Assembly (NCBI RefSeq): GCF_963662255.1
Contig: NC_085056.1
Location: 4,647,716 to 4,711,715, forward strand
Length of the DNA: 64,000 nt
Direction of reading: 5' to 3'
Source of the DNA: Cinclus cinclus
Lineage: Eukaryota > Chordata > Aves > Passeriformes > Cinclidae
Under the pieces are notes generated by a model, which searched no databases, had not been told where the DNA came from, and saw nothing but the letters and a program-made list of their open reading frames with translations. The first letter of the stretch is position 1; each line of letters starts with the position of its first letter. A program made the position numbers and the translations under genes. Positions 27,013 to 40,800 of this stretch are shown piece by piece.

Positions 27013-30000
27013 CTGAATTAACCAGAAAAGAGATGAAATGCTTCAAACTCACTGCAGCTGCTGCCGCGTTTGGCCTCTAGTAAGGCAAGGAGGTGAACGA
27101 GAGCATGCACAGGAACACAGACGGTGTCTGGATGGGTAGTTGAAATTAATGTCAAAAGGGAACTACTACGACATTTCTGACCTACTTAAACCCGCCAAAT
27201 TTGGAATTTCGTTTGCTTACATTTTGGAGAAAGCCGCGCTACGCACTTTTACATGTACACGTGGCCACAAAAGTCTTCCAAATACCTTTTATAGAGTGTG
27301 GCCAGATGCTGGCAGCTGAGAACTGAGTATGTTTGATAGCACACATCTATTTGGCTGGGATTGAGAGCCAAGGCTCACTATCACATCCATATGCACCACT
27401 GGACAATGCCCCTAGAATGCAGATTTGCCTGTTTCCCACTGCAAAGACAGGAGCTACAACCTCAGACACTAATAGGTTTTCCTACATTTAGATAAAAGCA
27501 GTAACACACTCTGAGTCTTGACCTCTTGTGGTCTTCAAACTAATCAACCAAATCAACCCAGCGCTCATAGCACTGAACTCGTTACTGAAAATGTCCAAAA
27601 CCAACCCATGTGTTTCTCTACATCCAGCACAATCCCCCTGACCCACAGTGACACAAAAGTGTTCCAGCCTCTTATTCTTAAAATGTTCAGTCTCTTCAGT
27701 GCCAAGTATTCAAAATACTGGAAGGAAATGAGCATAAAGAGGTTTTTAGTCCTGGTGCTGACCTGTATCGAGATCTCCAATCACATATATGCTGGCTCCG
27801 ATGGGCACAGCTCCATACACAAAAGAAGAGCTAGTTGGGATACATAGGTTCTGGTCATTTAGATAAATCCACCTGTAAAAATAACAATTTAAAAAAGGAT
27901 TTGATTTTTAGTGAGCACATTTTAAAAAATACTCCAGATTCTTTTTGCAGCTGTAATCTTTGACTCAAGCAGAGTGTACATACTAGTTTGTTATGTAAAG
28001 GGAACATTGTATAGTTTGGGACAGTCCTGGCTTATCCCAGCCAGGAAAAGCAGCTAGTACTGCTGTATCCTGAAGTTGCTTAATTTCAGAATTGCTCCAT
28101 TTATCTGTGTAATCTACCTATAATAAATCCTTCTTGCAGCCACCCAGTGTGACCTTCTGGAAGAGAGCAGGCATGTTAGAGAGCCAACATCTATGCCAGT
28201 CGATCTTCCCTACAGAGAAAATTTTAGGCAGTTCTGTCTTTAAATTAGTCTTTGTCTTTAAAATACACACATACAAGTATTAATGATCCATAGTAGGAGA
28301 AATAACAAATTGCTATAGCAGAGCCTTGTTATTAAGCAGCATCTCCCCCATATAATTCTTCAACTTCTTTAATAGTGCTTTATCAGAGGCAACAAATCCT
28401 TGCCTGCTATGAAGAATGTAGCACTTGGCAATGCTTAACTTCAAACAAGGGAGAGAAGACTGGAATCAAAATGGTAGTGGAATTTGGAAAAGAAATGTCC
28501 TTTATCTTGGATTGCCACAGACCTTCCCAATCACATATCAGGCTCTTTTCAATCCCTTTCCAGCTCCTACAGTAATCTTACAATTCCTGAATGTGTTCAC
28601 TGTAAGCACAGGCAGCATTTCAAGGCTACATCAGCCTGATCTATCTACTGAGTGAAAAGCAGTTTTCTGTGTTGAAGCCTTTGGAAAGCAGGTAAGGATT
28701 TACTCCTTATCCACACGGGATGCTGGTTTATAAAGAGGTCCAAGAGTTACCAGCATCCTCTCTGTGGTTCTGAAGCAAATTCCTACAAAATGCTGCTGCA
28801 CCTTGCAGACACTGTCACAGTTACCATGTACAGATCCTGAGATGCACAAATCCAGGCCATTTTAGGGGACTGTCCCTACACTTTTTATTAAGTAATTTAC
28901 AGAGAACATGAAGGTCTAAGAAACCTTAGAAAATCATCCCATATATTTTCATGGCCACACCAAGTTAATTTGAAGGAAAAAGTTAGAAAAATGCCCTCCC
29001 AGATACTGCTGATCTTTGAAAATTCTGCATCATCTGAACTCCTGATTCAGAAGTAAACCACTCTTCTGGCACTGAAGGAGATGCTGCTCCATATCAGTTA
29101 TCTTGGAGACAGAAATCAATTTTTAAAGGGCAAATGAAAGGATTAGCTGTCCATTATTTTGTGTGTGCTGCACACTGAAGGATTAACGTTCTGCGCAAAG
29201 CAAGGAAATTGTTTGTAGCTGTCACAGAAGATGACAGATGACCTAAGGAGAGAAAAGGAGAAGTTCTCTACACTGGTTCAGAAATTCTCACAGATCAAAA
29301 CAACTTGCACCATATTTCATTAGCTTCCTTCCCTTACTGTAAGAGGAGGGCACAGTATTTTCACTGCTTTTTAGCAGCAAGTGACCTAGAATTCTGAAAA
29401 CTGAGTAAGTGGCAGAAAAATGCAGAAGGAAGACTGGATTTTTTTTTTTTTTAATTCTAACTATAGGACCAGGTTAAGGAAGAGAAAATCTCAAATCAGG
29501 AGTTCATCTGCACTAGACACTCTGGGTTTTGGAGTTTAAATAAAAAAACCTTAAACAAGGTGAGACCACAAGGTGAGACCCAAGCATTTTCCTATTGTGT
29601 ATCACCAAAGGACAATATTAAAGTATCTGTAGCTGCTTGTGAAAATTTATCCTCAGGCTTTCTCAATGTGTGTAGTTTAAAAAACAGGCACCACTTTTCA
29701 GGAACACTCACAGCAGCTTTAGCAGTTAAAACTAGGAAGGAACAAAGACAGGAAGGGCAAGGGGTCACGTTTCATCAGAATTTGACTAAGTTCCAGCTTA
29801 ATGTGGGTTGTGCCTGCTGTTTGAACAGTATGGAAAAAACACCATGACCAAAAATTCACAATCTTCAGGAATCCAAAAACAGTCCTTGGAACAGAACTCT
29901 TGCGTACTTCCCTGGGATGGCTCCACTCAAACTGAGTCCAAGAGGAGCAGGGGGAAGGCAAGTCCTGCTGCAGCCACAGGCAGAAATGATGGCTCTGAAA

Positions 30001-33000
30001 CTGGAACAGCTTCCACCCAATTATTTTTACAAAAAAGGGAAGGAATCCTAATTTTTTTCAGTATTAAAGTGAGACAAACAAAACCATCCATCCACACTGC
30101 TGTAATCATTGAGTGGGATGGGGGTAACTGCTTTATTTCCAACTGGGAAGTAAATAAAGATGTGATACAGAACCAACATATTCCAGACATGTCACCTCAA
30201 GATCACTCTGGCTGAGAAAGGAAGCCTGGAAATGAATGAAAATCCATGTTCTTCTCATCTGACAGTGCTATCAGTCAGTCAGTGTTCTCATTACATTTGT
30301 ATAAGCACTTCCATTTAATGAAATGCCTGTGCACTGACTGGAAGAATGTTGCTAATTACATATATTATGTTACAAGACTATTTAGTTCACTAGTTACATA
30401 TTGCTGAAAGCTCTTCCTTATTTTTATAATGTTCCAGTAGCAAAAAGAACATTGTAAAGGATACTTTACCAAAGTACTGCTTCTGAAAATTCTCTCTCCC
30501 TTTATTCCCCTTCATACCTGCAAATTTTTGTAATTCTTTTTTGAATCATGAAAAGAAGGAAGAAATCCTACCCCACTTGCAGACCACCAGGGAAAGGCAG
30601 CAGTGGCCATACACCAGCAGATCTTGCAAAGAATCCTAAAGTCAGTTTGGGTTTTATTAAATATTTCCAATGATCCACATCGAAATGAAAAAACCCGAGT
30701 GTGTACAGACATCATCCAATTCTCCACTCACTTACATGGTGCAAAAGGTGTACTCTAAATTATGAACTCTGACAGAAAGAAAGTCTGACCCATCAAGGTC
30801 TTGAGTATGTATTTAAGACTTTCTGCTTTTCATGGAGTAGACCAACACTGGATCACTGAGTGAAGGATACCTTCACATTTCCATCTTCCATTTTCACATT
30901 CATTAAGTCTGTTTTTAGCTTGATCGATATTTAAAAAGAGGATACAATGCACACAAAGCTCAATCTACAGCCTTTGAAAAAAAATACATCCTGCAAAAAA
31001 CCTGCAGTCTGACATACAGCTTCTTCTATCTTTGGGTTCACTTAAATCCACTCATGCACATGACTCTGAAGACACACTGACAAAACACTTATTAATTGAA
31101 AAGTCTCAGTTACAGCAGCACTTCAAGTATGAGAATTATTTCCTCCATTACCCTGTTCACATTTCACGTGGATGCTACTATTCTGTCTCACTTCATTTAT
31201 TTTATTACTTGTTTATACAGCACAGCTTAACAGGAGTCTCAAAGTTTATTTTTTTGCTAGTGTGAAGATCTCAGTATATCCCCCAGTCTTTGAGAAGTCT
31301 GCATCACGGTTAAGAACAAAAATTTTGACACACTCTGCACTGTGAGTTATTTTGGAATAAGTTACTGTCAAAGTAAACAATATTAAACAAGCCCAGTCCT
31401 TTAATCCAATTCAAGCCAGAATTATGGCATCTTACATGAATTAGTATGTTTATATACTGATGTGAGTACTTCCTTAGACATTCACACTGGAGTAAAACCT
31501 GTAACTCAGACACTCAGGCTCTGGGTGCTTGGGATGAGGCTTGACCCTGTGCTCTGGCCTGAGGCACACATGGAAATTTGTGCAGATGACACAGGTGTGC
31601 ACTGCTGCACGTACCTCACAACCAACACCATCCCATGGCTGAATCTCACAGTCCAGAGAGTTCTCTCCATCCACAGAGAAACTGAACATAATGGAGTTCT
31701 TACATAAAAACAGTTGGAAAAGCCCACAGCTCATTATAAAGTATGCGGTATTGGCATCTAACTATTAAAAACATCACTGTCAATTTTGCTTTGAGACTGC
31801 TAGAACTGACCTGCTACACAGATCTCTGAGGGATAACTGACAGACCCTGGAGCTGAGTGCTGGAACATAACACAGAGACACTGCACCCTCTTCTGGCTAC
31901 AGCACCCCTGGGCCGAGCTGGAGCTTCCAAACCCGGGGAGCGCCATCCCCAGGCAGCAGCAGCCACCACCCCAGCCTTCCCTTGTGCACAGTCTCCACAG
32001 GAACACCCATAACCTGTGCCCTGCCTGCAGGTTCGTGCCGAGTTAAATTTCTAAGATCAGACTGGGCAGTGGCAGAGCAGAAAGGCAAAGCCTGGTATTC
32101 CCCATGTGCCTCCTCCATCGGTTCCCTCTGCTGCCTCCCCTGCCCTGTGCCAGCACAGCCCTCACACCACACACCCAGCACCCAGAGTGACTGGGGCAGC
32201 TGCAGTTACCACTGGACTATTCAGGGTTATTCAGTTATCCCTGTTCCACTGCAATCCTGCAAGGCCTCGGGGATGCCAAGCAAAGCCCGAGATCCATCCC
32301 ACTGTGGCAGGTGTGCAGTCAGCAGGTGGCACCATGGACTCACCTGCAGCACCCAGGCTGAGCCCTCCCAGCTCCCCAGACTCCACTTTATGGGAACTCA
32401 ACCTGCATCAACCAGTGAAACAGGTTTGCAAGCACTGCTGAAGAGTCATGAGCTATAACTTCTGAACAACAGAATCAGGCTGGAAGTATTTCGGGTACAT
32501 CAGCTGAAAATAGCAAGTAGGAGAGAGGAGAGCACTTCTTTCCACAGTTCAAAAACCTCTCGCAAAACATTAGTAAACTTCTACCATTTTCCCATCCTCC
32601 AGAAGGCTAGCAAAAACTAAGGGAGCATCAGCAGCAACAGCCCCTCTGATCTGTCTGCTTCTTTTAACCAATTTAAAGGATGATTTTCTTCAGCTTCATT
32701 TGATTATAGCTAGTTTAGACATCACTGTGAACAACAGAGGAGACCTCTTCAAACAGAAATTAAAGTCTCTTTACAACCATACCTTGCAAGAAAATTATAT
32801 AATGAATTTCCATCTACTGTTCTATTTTTGTGTCCTTTTACACAGGTCACTGTCATAAATCAGTCTTGATCTTCCAACAAAGACATGTGAATCTCCTTCA
32901 CTTGTCAACAAGCTTTGAAACATCTGACCACAAAGTCTTTTTTAAATTTAATTTATGAAAGAAGAATAATCCAATTTACAATTATACACAAGAAAAAAAG

Positions 33001-34788
33001 TCACTGGAGGAGCCAAGCTTGTCACTTATGACTGGAGAATAAGGTGACTAATGAAAAAAATTCAACGTAAGGTAACACTTTGAATGGTTACCACATATAG
33101 TAAGGTGGATTCCACTACCAAATGAAGTAATCAGAAGCAAATAACAAACAGAACATGGCAACAACACGATAAGAAATTAAGTAATCAGAAGCAAATTCAA
33201 AACAGGAGATGAACCGTGCAGTGTGGTGAGGTGGGTGTGGGATGTATAGCATCCATAGTGTCTTTCCTATGGCAGAAGCCTGTATGGGTGCCATCAGCTA
33301 TAAATGCTTGAAATTTCTAATCTCTAGTTTAGGAATTCCCTAAGTTGCAAATCTTTGGAGATAGGATTTGATCATGGAGAAATATCCCTGTACATACATA
33401 CATTCCTCGACAGAACCATGCAATCATTTAGGTTGGAAAAGACCTGTAATGAGCACTCAACAGGGAGCTGTGGGCACAAGGAGGGGTGGGGGCAGCAGTA
33501 CCCTGAACTTGGGGAATTGCAGAGTGCAGGGGAAGAATCACAAACTCCCCGTGTGACCAAGGTGCTTCTCCTGTCCAGGGGCACTCAAGACTCACACAGT
33601 GGCTCCAGGGCTTTAGGCTTGGCATGTTAGAGGGAAAAGTGGAGTGGATGGGCCTTAATTTACAGCCATACCAGGTCACAGAAAGTGCAGTGAGCAACAG
33701 ACCTCATGTGCTTTGGAGTGCAGGAACAAGGGGTGAAGGAACAGGCAGATGACTGGATTGCAAGTTATTGTCTATGTTTAGAGCTGCAGCCAGTTACCTT
33801 TTAAACTCATCATGGTAAAATTCTGATTTGCACGTCACCATCTCACTGGCTTGGCTGTCGTCACGACTCCTGACCCCACCAAATACATAAAGCTCAGAGG
33901 CAACTCCACAGGCCACTGCCCCAAATCTGAAAATCCAAATGAGGAAAAAATATTAATGCAATGTACCAAAACCCTTTTGCATAGCCTTCTGAACTTTCTT
34001 CATCTTTTACTCTTTTATTTATTTATACACACAGATGCCTTAAATATCCAACAAGATGAGTTGTGGATATTAATTGTAAGCACCTAATTCAGATCACAAA
34101 AGAGAAAACCATTAGATATATTTCTCTCTAAAAATATTCTGAAGTTCCAATTGAACTATAATTTCTAGTTTTCATTTTGCATCAGGGAACATATTGCTCG
34201 TAACATCAGGGCAACATGTTTCTACAAAATTTGTATTTATTGCTTGGATGCTCGTCTTTACTCAGCCACATCTTAACTGCAGGCCACCATGACTCAGAAA
34301 GACCTGGTGAGATTCATAGGCCATCTTCACAGATTCATCAGAAAAAGAATACTTTCCTCCCATCAGAGGGTTGGAAAAGCAATCTAGCCCCCCGTTCCAC
34401 TTTCCCTCACCTCCTCTCTTTGAGAGGACAGATTGCTGTCCACTGCTGAGTCCTGGGGTCGTAACACTCCACAGATTCAAAGAGTTTTCCATAGGAGCCT
34501 CCACCCATTGCATAGATTTTCTTCTTCATAGCTGCATAGCAGCCAATCTTATAAAAAATAAAAAAGAAAAGTATATCTAAAATGACACACAAATGTACAG
34601 TATTGAGAGCTCAAAGCTGTATGTACACACACACAGAGGTGTTTAGGTTGCCTGTGTCAAACAATGCAAGGCATAAAAATGCTCAGCCACAGTTGTTTTG
34701 TTTTGATATATAGAGAAGAAGCTGCTCACTCTCATTTCCTTTTGAGATATTTGCTACAGCTTCTACTTGAAGCAAAAGATTAAAATAC

Positions 34789-34839
<51 letters not shown>

Positions 34840-37800
34840 ACACTGACAGTTTAACAAGAAGCAACACAATAATACAGGATGTAGTTTTTACCTTTCTAAC
34901 CATGGTCAAGTCTGGCTGCTTGGTCCAGGTCCGGTTATAAATATCATAGCTCTCCATAGAGATCAGCTCTCTTTCACCATCCTCACCTCCCAGAACATAC
35001 AGAATGCCATCAATCTCTACCACACCAAAATTATGTCGTGCCTAAGGAACATCCATAAAGTCAAATTGAAAAACGTAACTGCCATTGTGAAAAAATAAAT
35101 ACAATCTTATTTTTCAAAGTATCTGTCTTCAAAGTGCTATTGGGATTATGCCTGGCTTTTGTTTTGCTTTGGGGTTTTTTAATGGTGAAGCCCTAAACAC
35201 AAACATAACATTATTAATTTAATCAACTAAACAAAACAAGGGGTATCAAAAGGAAAAAAAAAAAAAAAAAAGCAGAGCAGCAGAAGCCAAAGAGACCACA
35301 CAGAAATCTAAGAACAGAGTTGGCCATATTTCAGTTCCCATAGTGGTGGTCTCCACAATGAAGCTATTGCTTTCAGGTCTCTATAGCAGCAAAGCCTGGA
35401 CCCATTCTCTGTGCAAAGGCAGCTCCTCTATTTTGTATGTATGAGCCCATCTACCCCTCAGTCTCACAGCAAATATATCACAAGCAGGAAACTTAAAGCA
35501 TCATAACTAAAATTGTAGCCAAATCTACATGCCTTTGTCAACCAGATTGCAAAGAGGAAAATCCTGTGGAAAACAACTTCTTAATAAACACCCTGTGCTG
35601 ATTTACAAAGATAAAAACACAGGTGTATTAAGGATATATGTTTACAAATAACAAACTTTTACTTTTTGATGGAATGTAATTATGAAGAAGGAAGCATTAA
35701 CTCAAACCAAACCTAAATATGTCTGTGCAAGCCAAGTTCTGTATGTTGGCCAGTCCTCTGTCCATCTTTCTGCACAGTCCGATCCCTTTGTCCATCTCAG
35801 AGTCTCTTGTTTTAGAAGGCCAGTACACGCAGAACATTAAGTATACTATAGGACTGATTCATTATGAAACTCCTGAAATTTTGTAGTTCATCTTACAGTT
35901 AGCTCTTCACCAATTGTTTAGTTTTTCCAGATCCAGCAGTCAGCATCAGACCACAAGAACAACAGGATATAAACAGAAGTCAGTCTGGAGCATGATTTTG
36001 AATGTGTAAGATGCAAGTGACTGGAGATTCAGAATAAAATTTTGCAGAAGAAAAGGAACATTTTGCCAAAGTAAAAACTTAAATCCCAACAGTTAGATAG
36101 AGATCTTGCCTCATGCATTGGTGGTAAGGAACTCCATGAATTGGTGTCTGGATCATATTTCTCTCCAGAGCTTAGCGTTCCCTTGTTTTCATCCTGACCA
36201 CCAAGCACAAATAAAAATCCTTCTGTAAAACAAAATGTAACATGATCTTAAGAACAGGACTCTCAAGAAGAGGACTCACACCTTCACACTGAGCAAAACA
36301 TAACTGGTGAGCTGTATTCTGGAATTCACCAAGAGATTCAGACCAGTCACAGGTCAGACTCCAGACTGGAGAAGGTAAAGCACATAGTTACAACTGACTC
36401 AAGTCTACCCCTGAAGATATCTTTTAACATATTCAGTGATGCAGCAACTAGAATTTACTTAAAACATGAAATACTCCAGGAGAGACAGATGTGGTAGATT
36501 CCCACAAAATGTTGCAGGAATAGTGATTTTAAGACACTCACATGGCAGGGATTTTCACAGAATCAAGTACAGTTTTGGGCAGACAAAGGGGAAGCATGAA
36601 ATAACCCCAGTGCAGTCAGTATTGAAGAAAACATATTATTATAAGCTGTATGTCAGATTTGAGGCACTGGTAAATTTTCATAACATTGACCTTATTAGAC
36701 CAAGTTCCCCTTTACCTGCTGACAATACTCCATGATTGATCCTTGGAATACTCATAGGAGCAAGTTCAATCCAGAGCTGTCTATTGGGATCATAAAGAGG
36801 ACACATACACCGCATCACTGAGGTTGGTTTCCGTGATCTGAACACAGGGTGGGGAGGGAACAAACAGAAACAGAAAGACAAAGACAGAGTTTTACGAGTT
36901 CACTGTTAACTCCTTGTGTCCAAAGCTTGCTTGTTCTTGTTTTCCTGTATATTCATCACATGGCATTTCCCTGGTAAGGAGAAGACCCCCAAACCAAACA
37001 TGTAAATCAAGTTTGTACGGACTTGGAGACATAAAAAACTGATTCACTTCATTCCTACTATATTTGCCTGTAACCTTTTTTATGAACTTTGAACAAGCTA
37101 AGAAGAACTGATAGAAAGTATTAGTAATGTCTGAGCAAAGTGATTCACAAACTGATATGCAAAATGTCAACCAAAAGGTTTACTATACTTCTATAAAGAG
37201 CTAACATTCAAATGCTAAATTCATTTAAACAAGACAGAACCCCTCCCTTCTGCTGCAGGGGGTACTCAAGAAAAGAAAGGGATTATTGTGCAGAACAGGA
37301 ATTTTCACCTTATCTCAGATGCACCAATAAGGATGTCTTTTTTTTTTTTTTTATGGAACCACATCTATTATAAACAAAACAGTTTAAAGCACATGTGCAT
37401 TACTTCTAAGTTTTGTTACAGATGCTTTCAGATCACCAGAAATTATTCTGTGTTTAAGTCTACTCAGTTTAAAAAATAACAGCGAACACTTACTGAACAA
37501 ACAACCCTACTCTAAGTTTACTACACCTTGAACATCAGAAACAAAATAACTATTTATTGCTGAATCATCCCCAAAGGTATTTTAGGTGTGTCTGACCAAC
37601 CTAAAACAAACTCAAACGACAGAGTAATAAGCAATAGGTGCACGTGTTCTCCGCACTCCGTGTTTTCGGAGTGCCATGAGTGCTGGCACTGGGACCCGCT
37701 GCCATGCCACTGCTCACTTACACTCTCTCTTCCCCCCCAACAGTCACGATGCACTCGGAGTAGCCCCGGGGCTTGAAGGAGGCCAGCATGGCCTCTCCCT

Positions 37801-40800
37801 GCTGCGGGGGTGTCAGGGGGATGTTGTTGCACTCCTTGACGATCTCACGGACCAGCGGCTCGCTCATCATCTGCTCGCGCAGATAGGCTGCATCCAGACC
37901 TGACACCCACACTGCTGACATGACATCCTTCATGTGGACCTGGGGGAGGCAGCAGGGACACAAAATCACCCCCAGCACGAGGCACATGGACATGCAGATG
38001 CTTCTGGGTTTAGCAAATACTTGAGTTTTTCATAATGGCAAGTAACAAACTATACAACACAGCATTAGTAAGAAAATGCATTGAGTCCTCAAAGTTTCTC
38101 TATAAAAGTGCTACTTGCTTTCTCACCATGCAAACAAGATTATATCATCACATGTCAAAATGGTGCTTTTTTAAATGCCTATTAAATAATAATGGCAGCA
38201 GATAATATATCATCAACACAGCTTTCACCCTTTTACTGTAATGCCATGGTCTGGATTTCAGGCGAAATTCAATAAATTCTGTAAGATTAATCCTGAAAGA
38301 AACAGATCTATTCAAGTTCCCACTGATTAGAATGAACACCCCAATTCGCACCACGTTCACAATACAAACATTCGGATGTCCTGACCTTTCTGGATTCTGA
38401 ATCATGAGAAATCCACCTAATCACCGCTTCAAAGACGTATCTCTCATTTCCAACATTGAGCTTTTCCATCGACAACACTTCTTTCAGTTTTTGAGGAGTC
38501 AGTTCCAAGAATTCCTCTGTGCTGCTGACATCTCGAAAGTGAGTTTCCAGATACTCTGAGGCAAGGTAGTGAACATGATGCAAACAATAGTGCAGTGCAA
38601 AGTCCCGAATACCAATACAGTTCTCAGCAGCTATGCAACCTTCTAAAAACTCACAGCAGAGAGTTTTTAAGTCTGTAAGCAGCAGGAGATCAGCTGCCTG
38701 TACCACATCTTGGATAGTTTCTTCATTTAGCCTGATCTGCAAGAATTAATTTAGAAGTTATAGCTACTACACTCATTTGTTCCATGACATGCCCACATTC
38801 ATTACACTCATTCTCAGTGGCTGAAAAATGGAGTATTAATACCAGCGTAAAAATTAGGAGAAACTGATATGCTAACCATTTATTAATTAAGAGGGCTGGA
38901 AAGGCATTTGCTTGACAGAAGGTGTGGAGCAGAAATTTTGATAAGTTCCTGAAGTAACCAACCATAAAATTGCTCATCTCATCCGGGAACCTAAAATGAG
39001 TTTTGCTGTAATAAATAAATAATTTTTTTAAACACACATGCAAGAATGGATTTCAAGCCAAATCTGCCTTTTCTTTTCCTGCTGAAAGCTAAACTCGTTC
39101 AGCAATCTGAGTCTGGTTCCAAGTAAACCAGACACACCAACTTTAATTCCTGCAAAGGCTCCTGGCAGGCAGATCTGACAAGAGGCCAGAGAGGTGGGCA
39201 CGAGGGGCAGGGAGGGAAGATGCCTGGTGTACTGTAATGTTCAGTGATGGGGTCTCCATCTCTGTGGCTACCAAAGCAGTCCTCTGTCACAGCTGACAAA
39301 CACTGCCTGTTTTAAAGCAGGTTACTGAAGGTAGCCACTGATTTTAATACAAGCATCTGACATTGATTCTAAATTTTAAAGTCCTCCCCTGCTGCACAAG
39401 AAGGGCAGAGACAACTCCTGCAGAGCCTACTGCCTCTACTTCATATGCACAGTCCCACTCTATAGAAGTTTTATCACAAAGCTTTAAACATCTTTCAGGA
39501 TAGCAGTGTTAAAACTCAAGTTATTTTGCCAAATAGTCCAAGTGAGATTTGGGGTTTTTTTAATACCATACCTGCCCACTGAAGATGTAATCTAGTATCT
39601 CTTTCATGATATCAACAGATATCCCTTCGAGTTCAATCTTGTACGTTGAGCCATCATCCTTTGGAGGATTGTAATTCAATTTTGTTCTAAGAGAAGAGAA
39701 AATAAAAAGAGGAAAGTTCAAAATCTGGGAATTGCTGGCTCTCATGTTCTGAAGAATCTGAGATCTCAGAACACAGATCTCTTGAGCCACAACAGAGATG
39801 TTAAAACCTTTAAATATGATGGAAAAGCAGTCCCTTGAATTAGCACAGATGTATGGCCTCTGATACTGCTTATCACATTTCCAAACCGAACAAATCTGTC
39901 AGCCTTGCACACTACCCAAGCCATCAAAGAGCCAAAGTATTTTTTTTATCCCAGCTCATTCATCACAAGCATTCAAAAACTTCACTCAGACCTTCCAACA
40001 GAACAGCAGCTCTGCTGACAGATGAAACACAAGAATTTGCTTTGATAAAGGTGGAAAAATACCCAAAGCAAAACAAAACCAAAACTATTTTTACCAAGGA
40101 AGAAATAATTAGAGTTAGCAGATGTGATCAGAATATTCACTGGCAGCACAAACATTTGGATTGCATTACCATTTTGTGTAGTTTATGATGTTATCAGCCT
40201 AATGCTGTGCCTGGCTGTAACCAAGCCATGCACTCACAGTCGCAGGGAACAGCCCATGTGCTGCTCAGCAGAGCTTTAAATATTCATCTACATCAGTGGA
40301 CACTTCACGTACAAACCATTTCTTTAAACATACCAAGAGCACTGTGAAGTGCCTGTGAATAGAATGGTGGGGGCTCAGGGGAAAGGTGAGGAAGTAATAA
40401 TAGCACAGCAGACACTTTGCTTTCCACCAGCTGTCAGTGCAAACACTTCTTCCACCAGAGACAACTTTAAGTGTTCAAAAGGGAGCAGCATCACCCAGTC
40501 TGGGGCAAACAGCCACAAGAGCTAATAAAAGATAATTTTAAACTTATTTTTCCACATACTGGTCAATGAAGAATACATTATATAAAGACAAGAAAGTTTG
40601 TTTCACTACCTCTGTGTATATATAGTGACCTACACCTATACCACAGCACACTAAAATAAAAGCTTTTAAAACCTCTTAACATTCATTCGAATATATCCTT
40701 AGATAGAATCAGTTTCTTAATGTGAAAAGCTGTGGCTTTGCTAAGATGGAAGTGTCGAGTCTCCTGCTATTCACGCTCATGCTAAGCAAATACATAAATA

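Larger units (their letters stand above)
27873..33797 (-). other. GAN: GAN intron 9 (5.9 kb)
   Basis: A GT-AG intron with donor GTAACT and acceptor TTTTTACAG. It carries a short CR1 remnant at 33416-33455 and an 18-bp direct repeat at 33125/33179. No nested gene is supported; frames of up to about 158 codons near 31982-32458 overlap on both strands and look like chance. Confidence 0.85.

Noticed and set aside
31982..32458. 158-codon plus-strand frame in GAN intron 9
   Set aside because: It overlaps other frames, has no recognisable domain, and no flanking splice or promoter signals.
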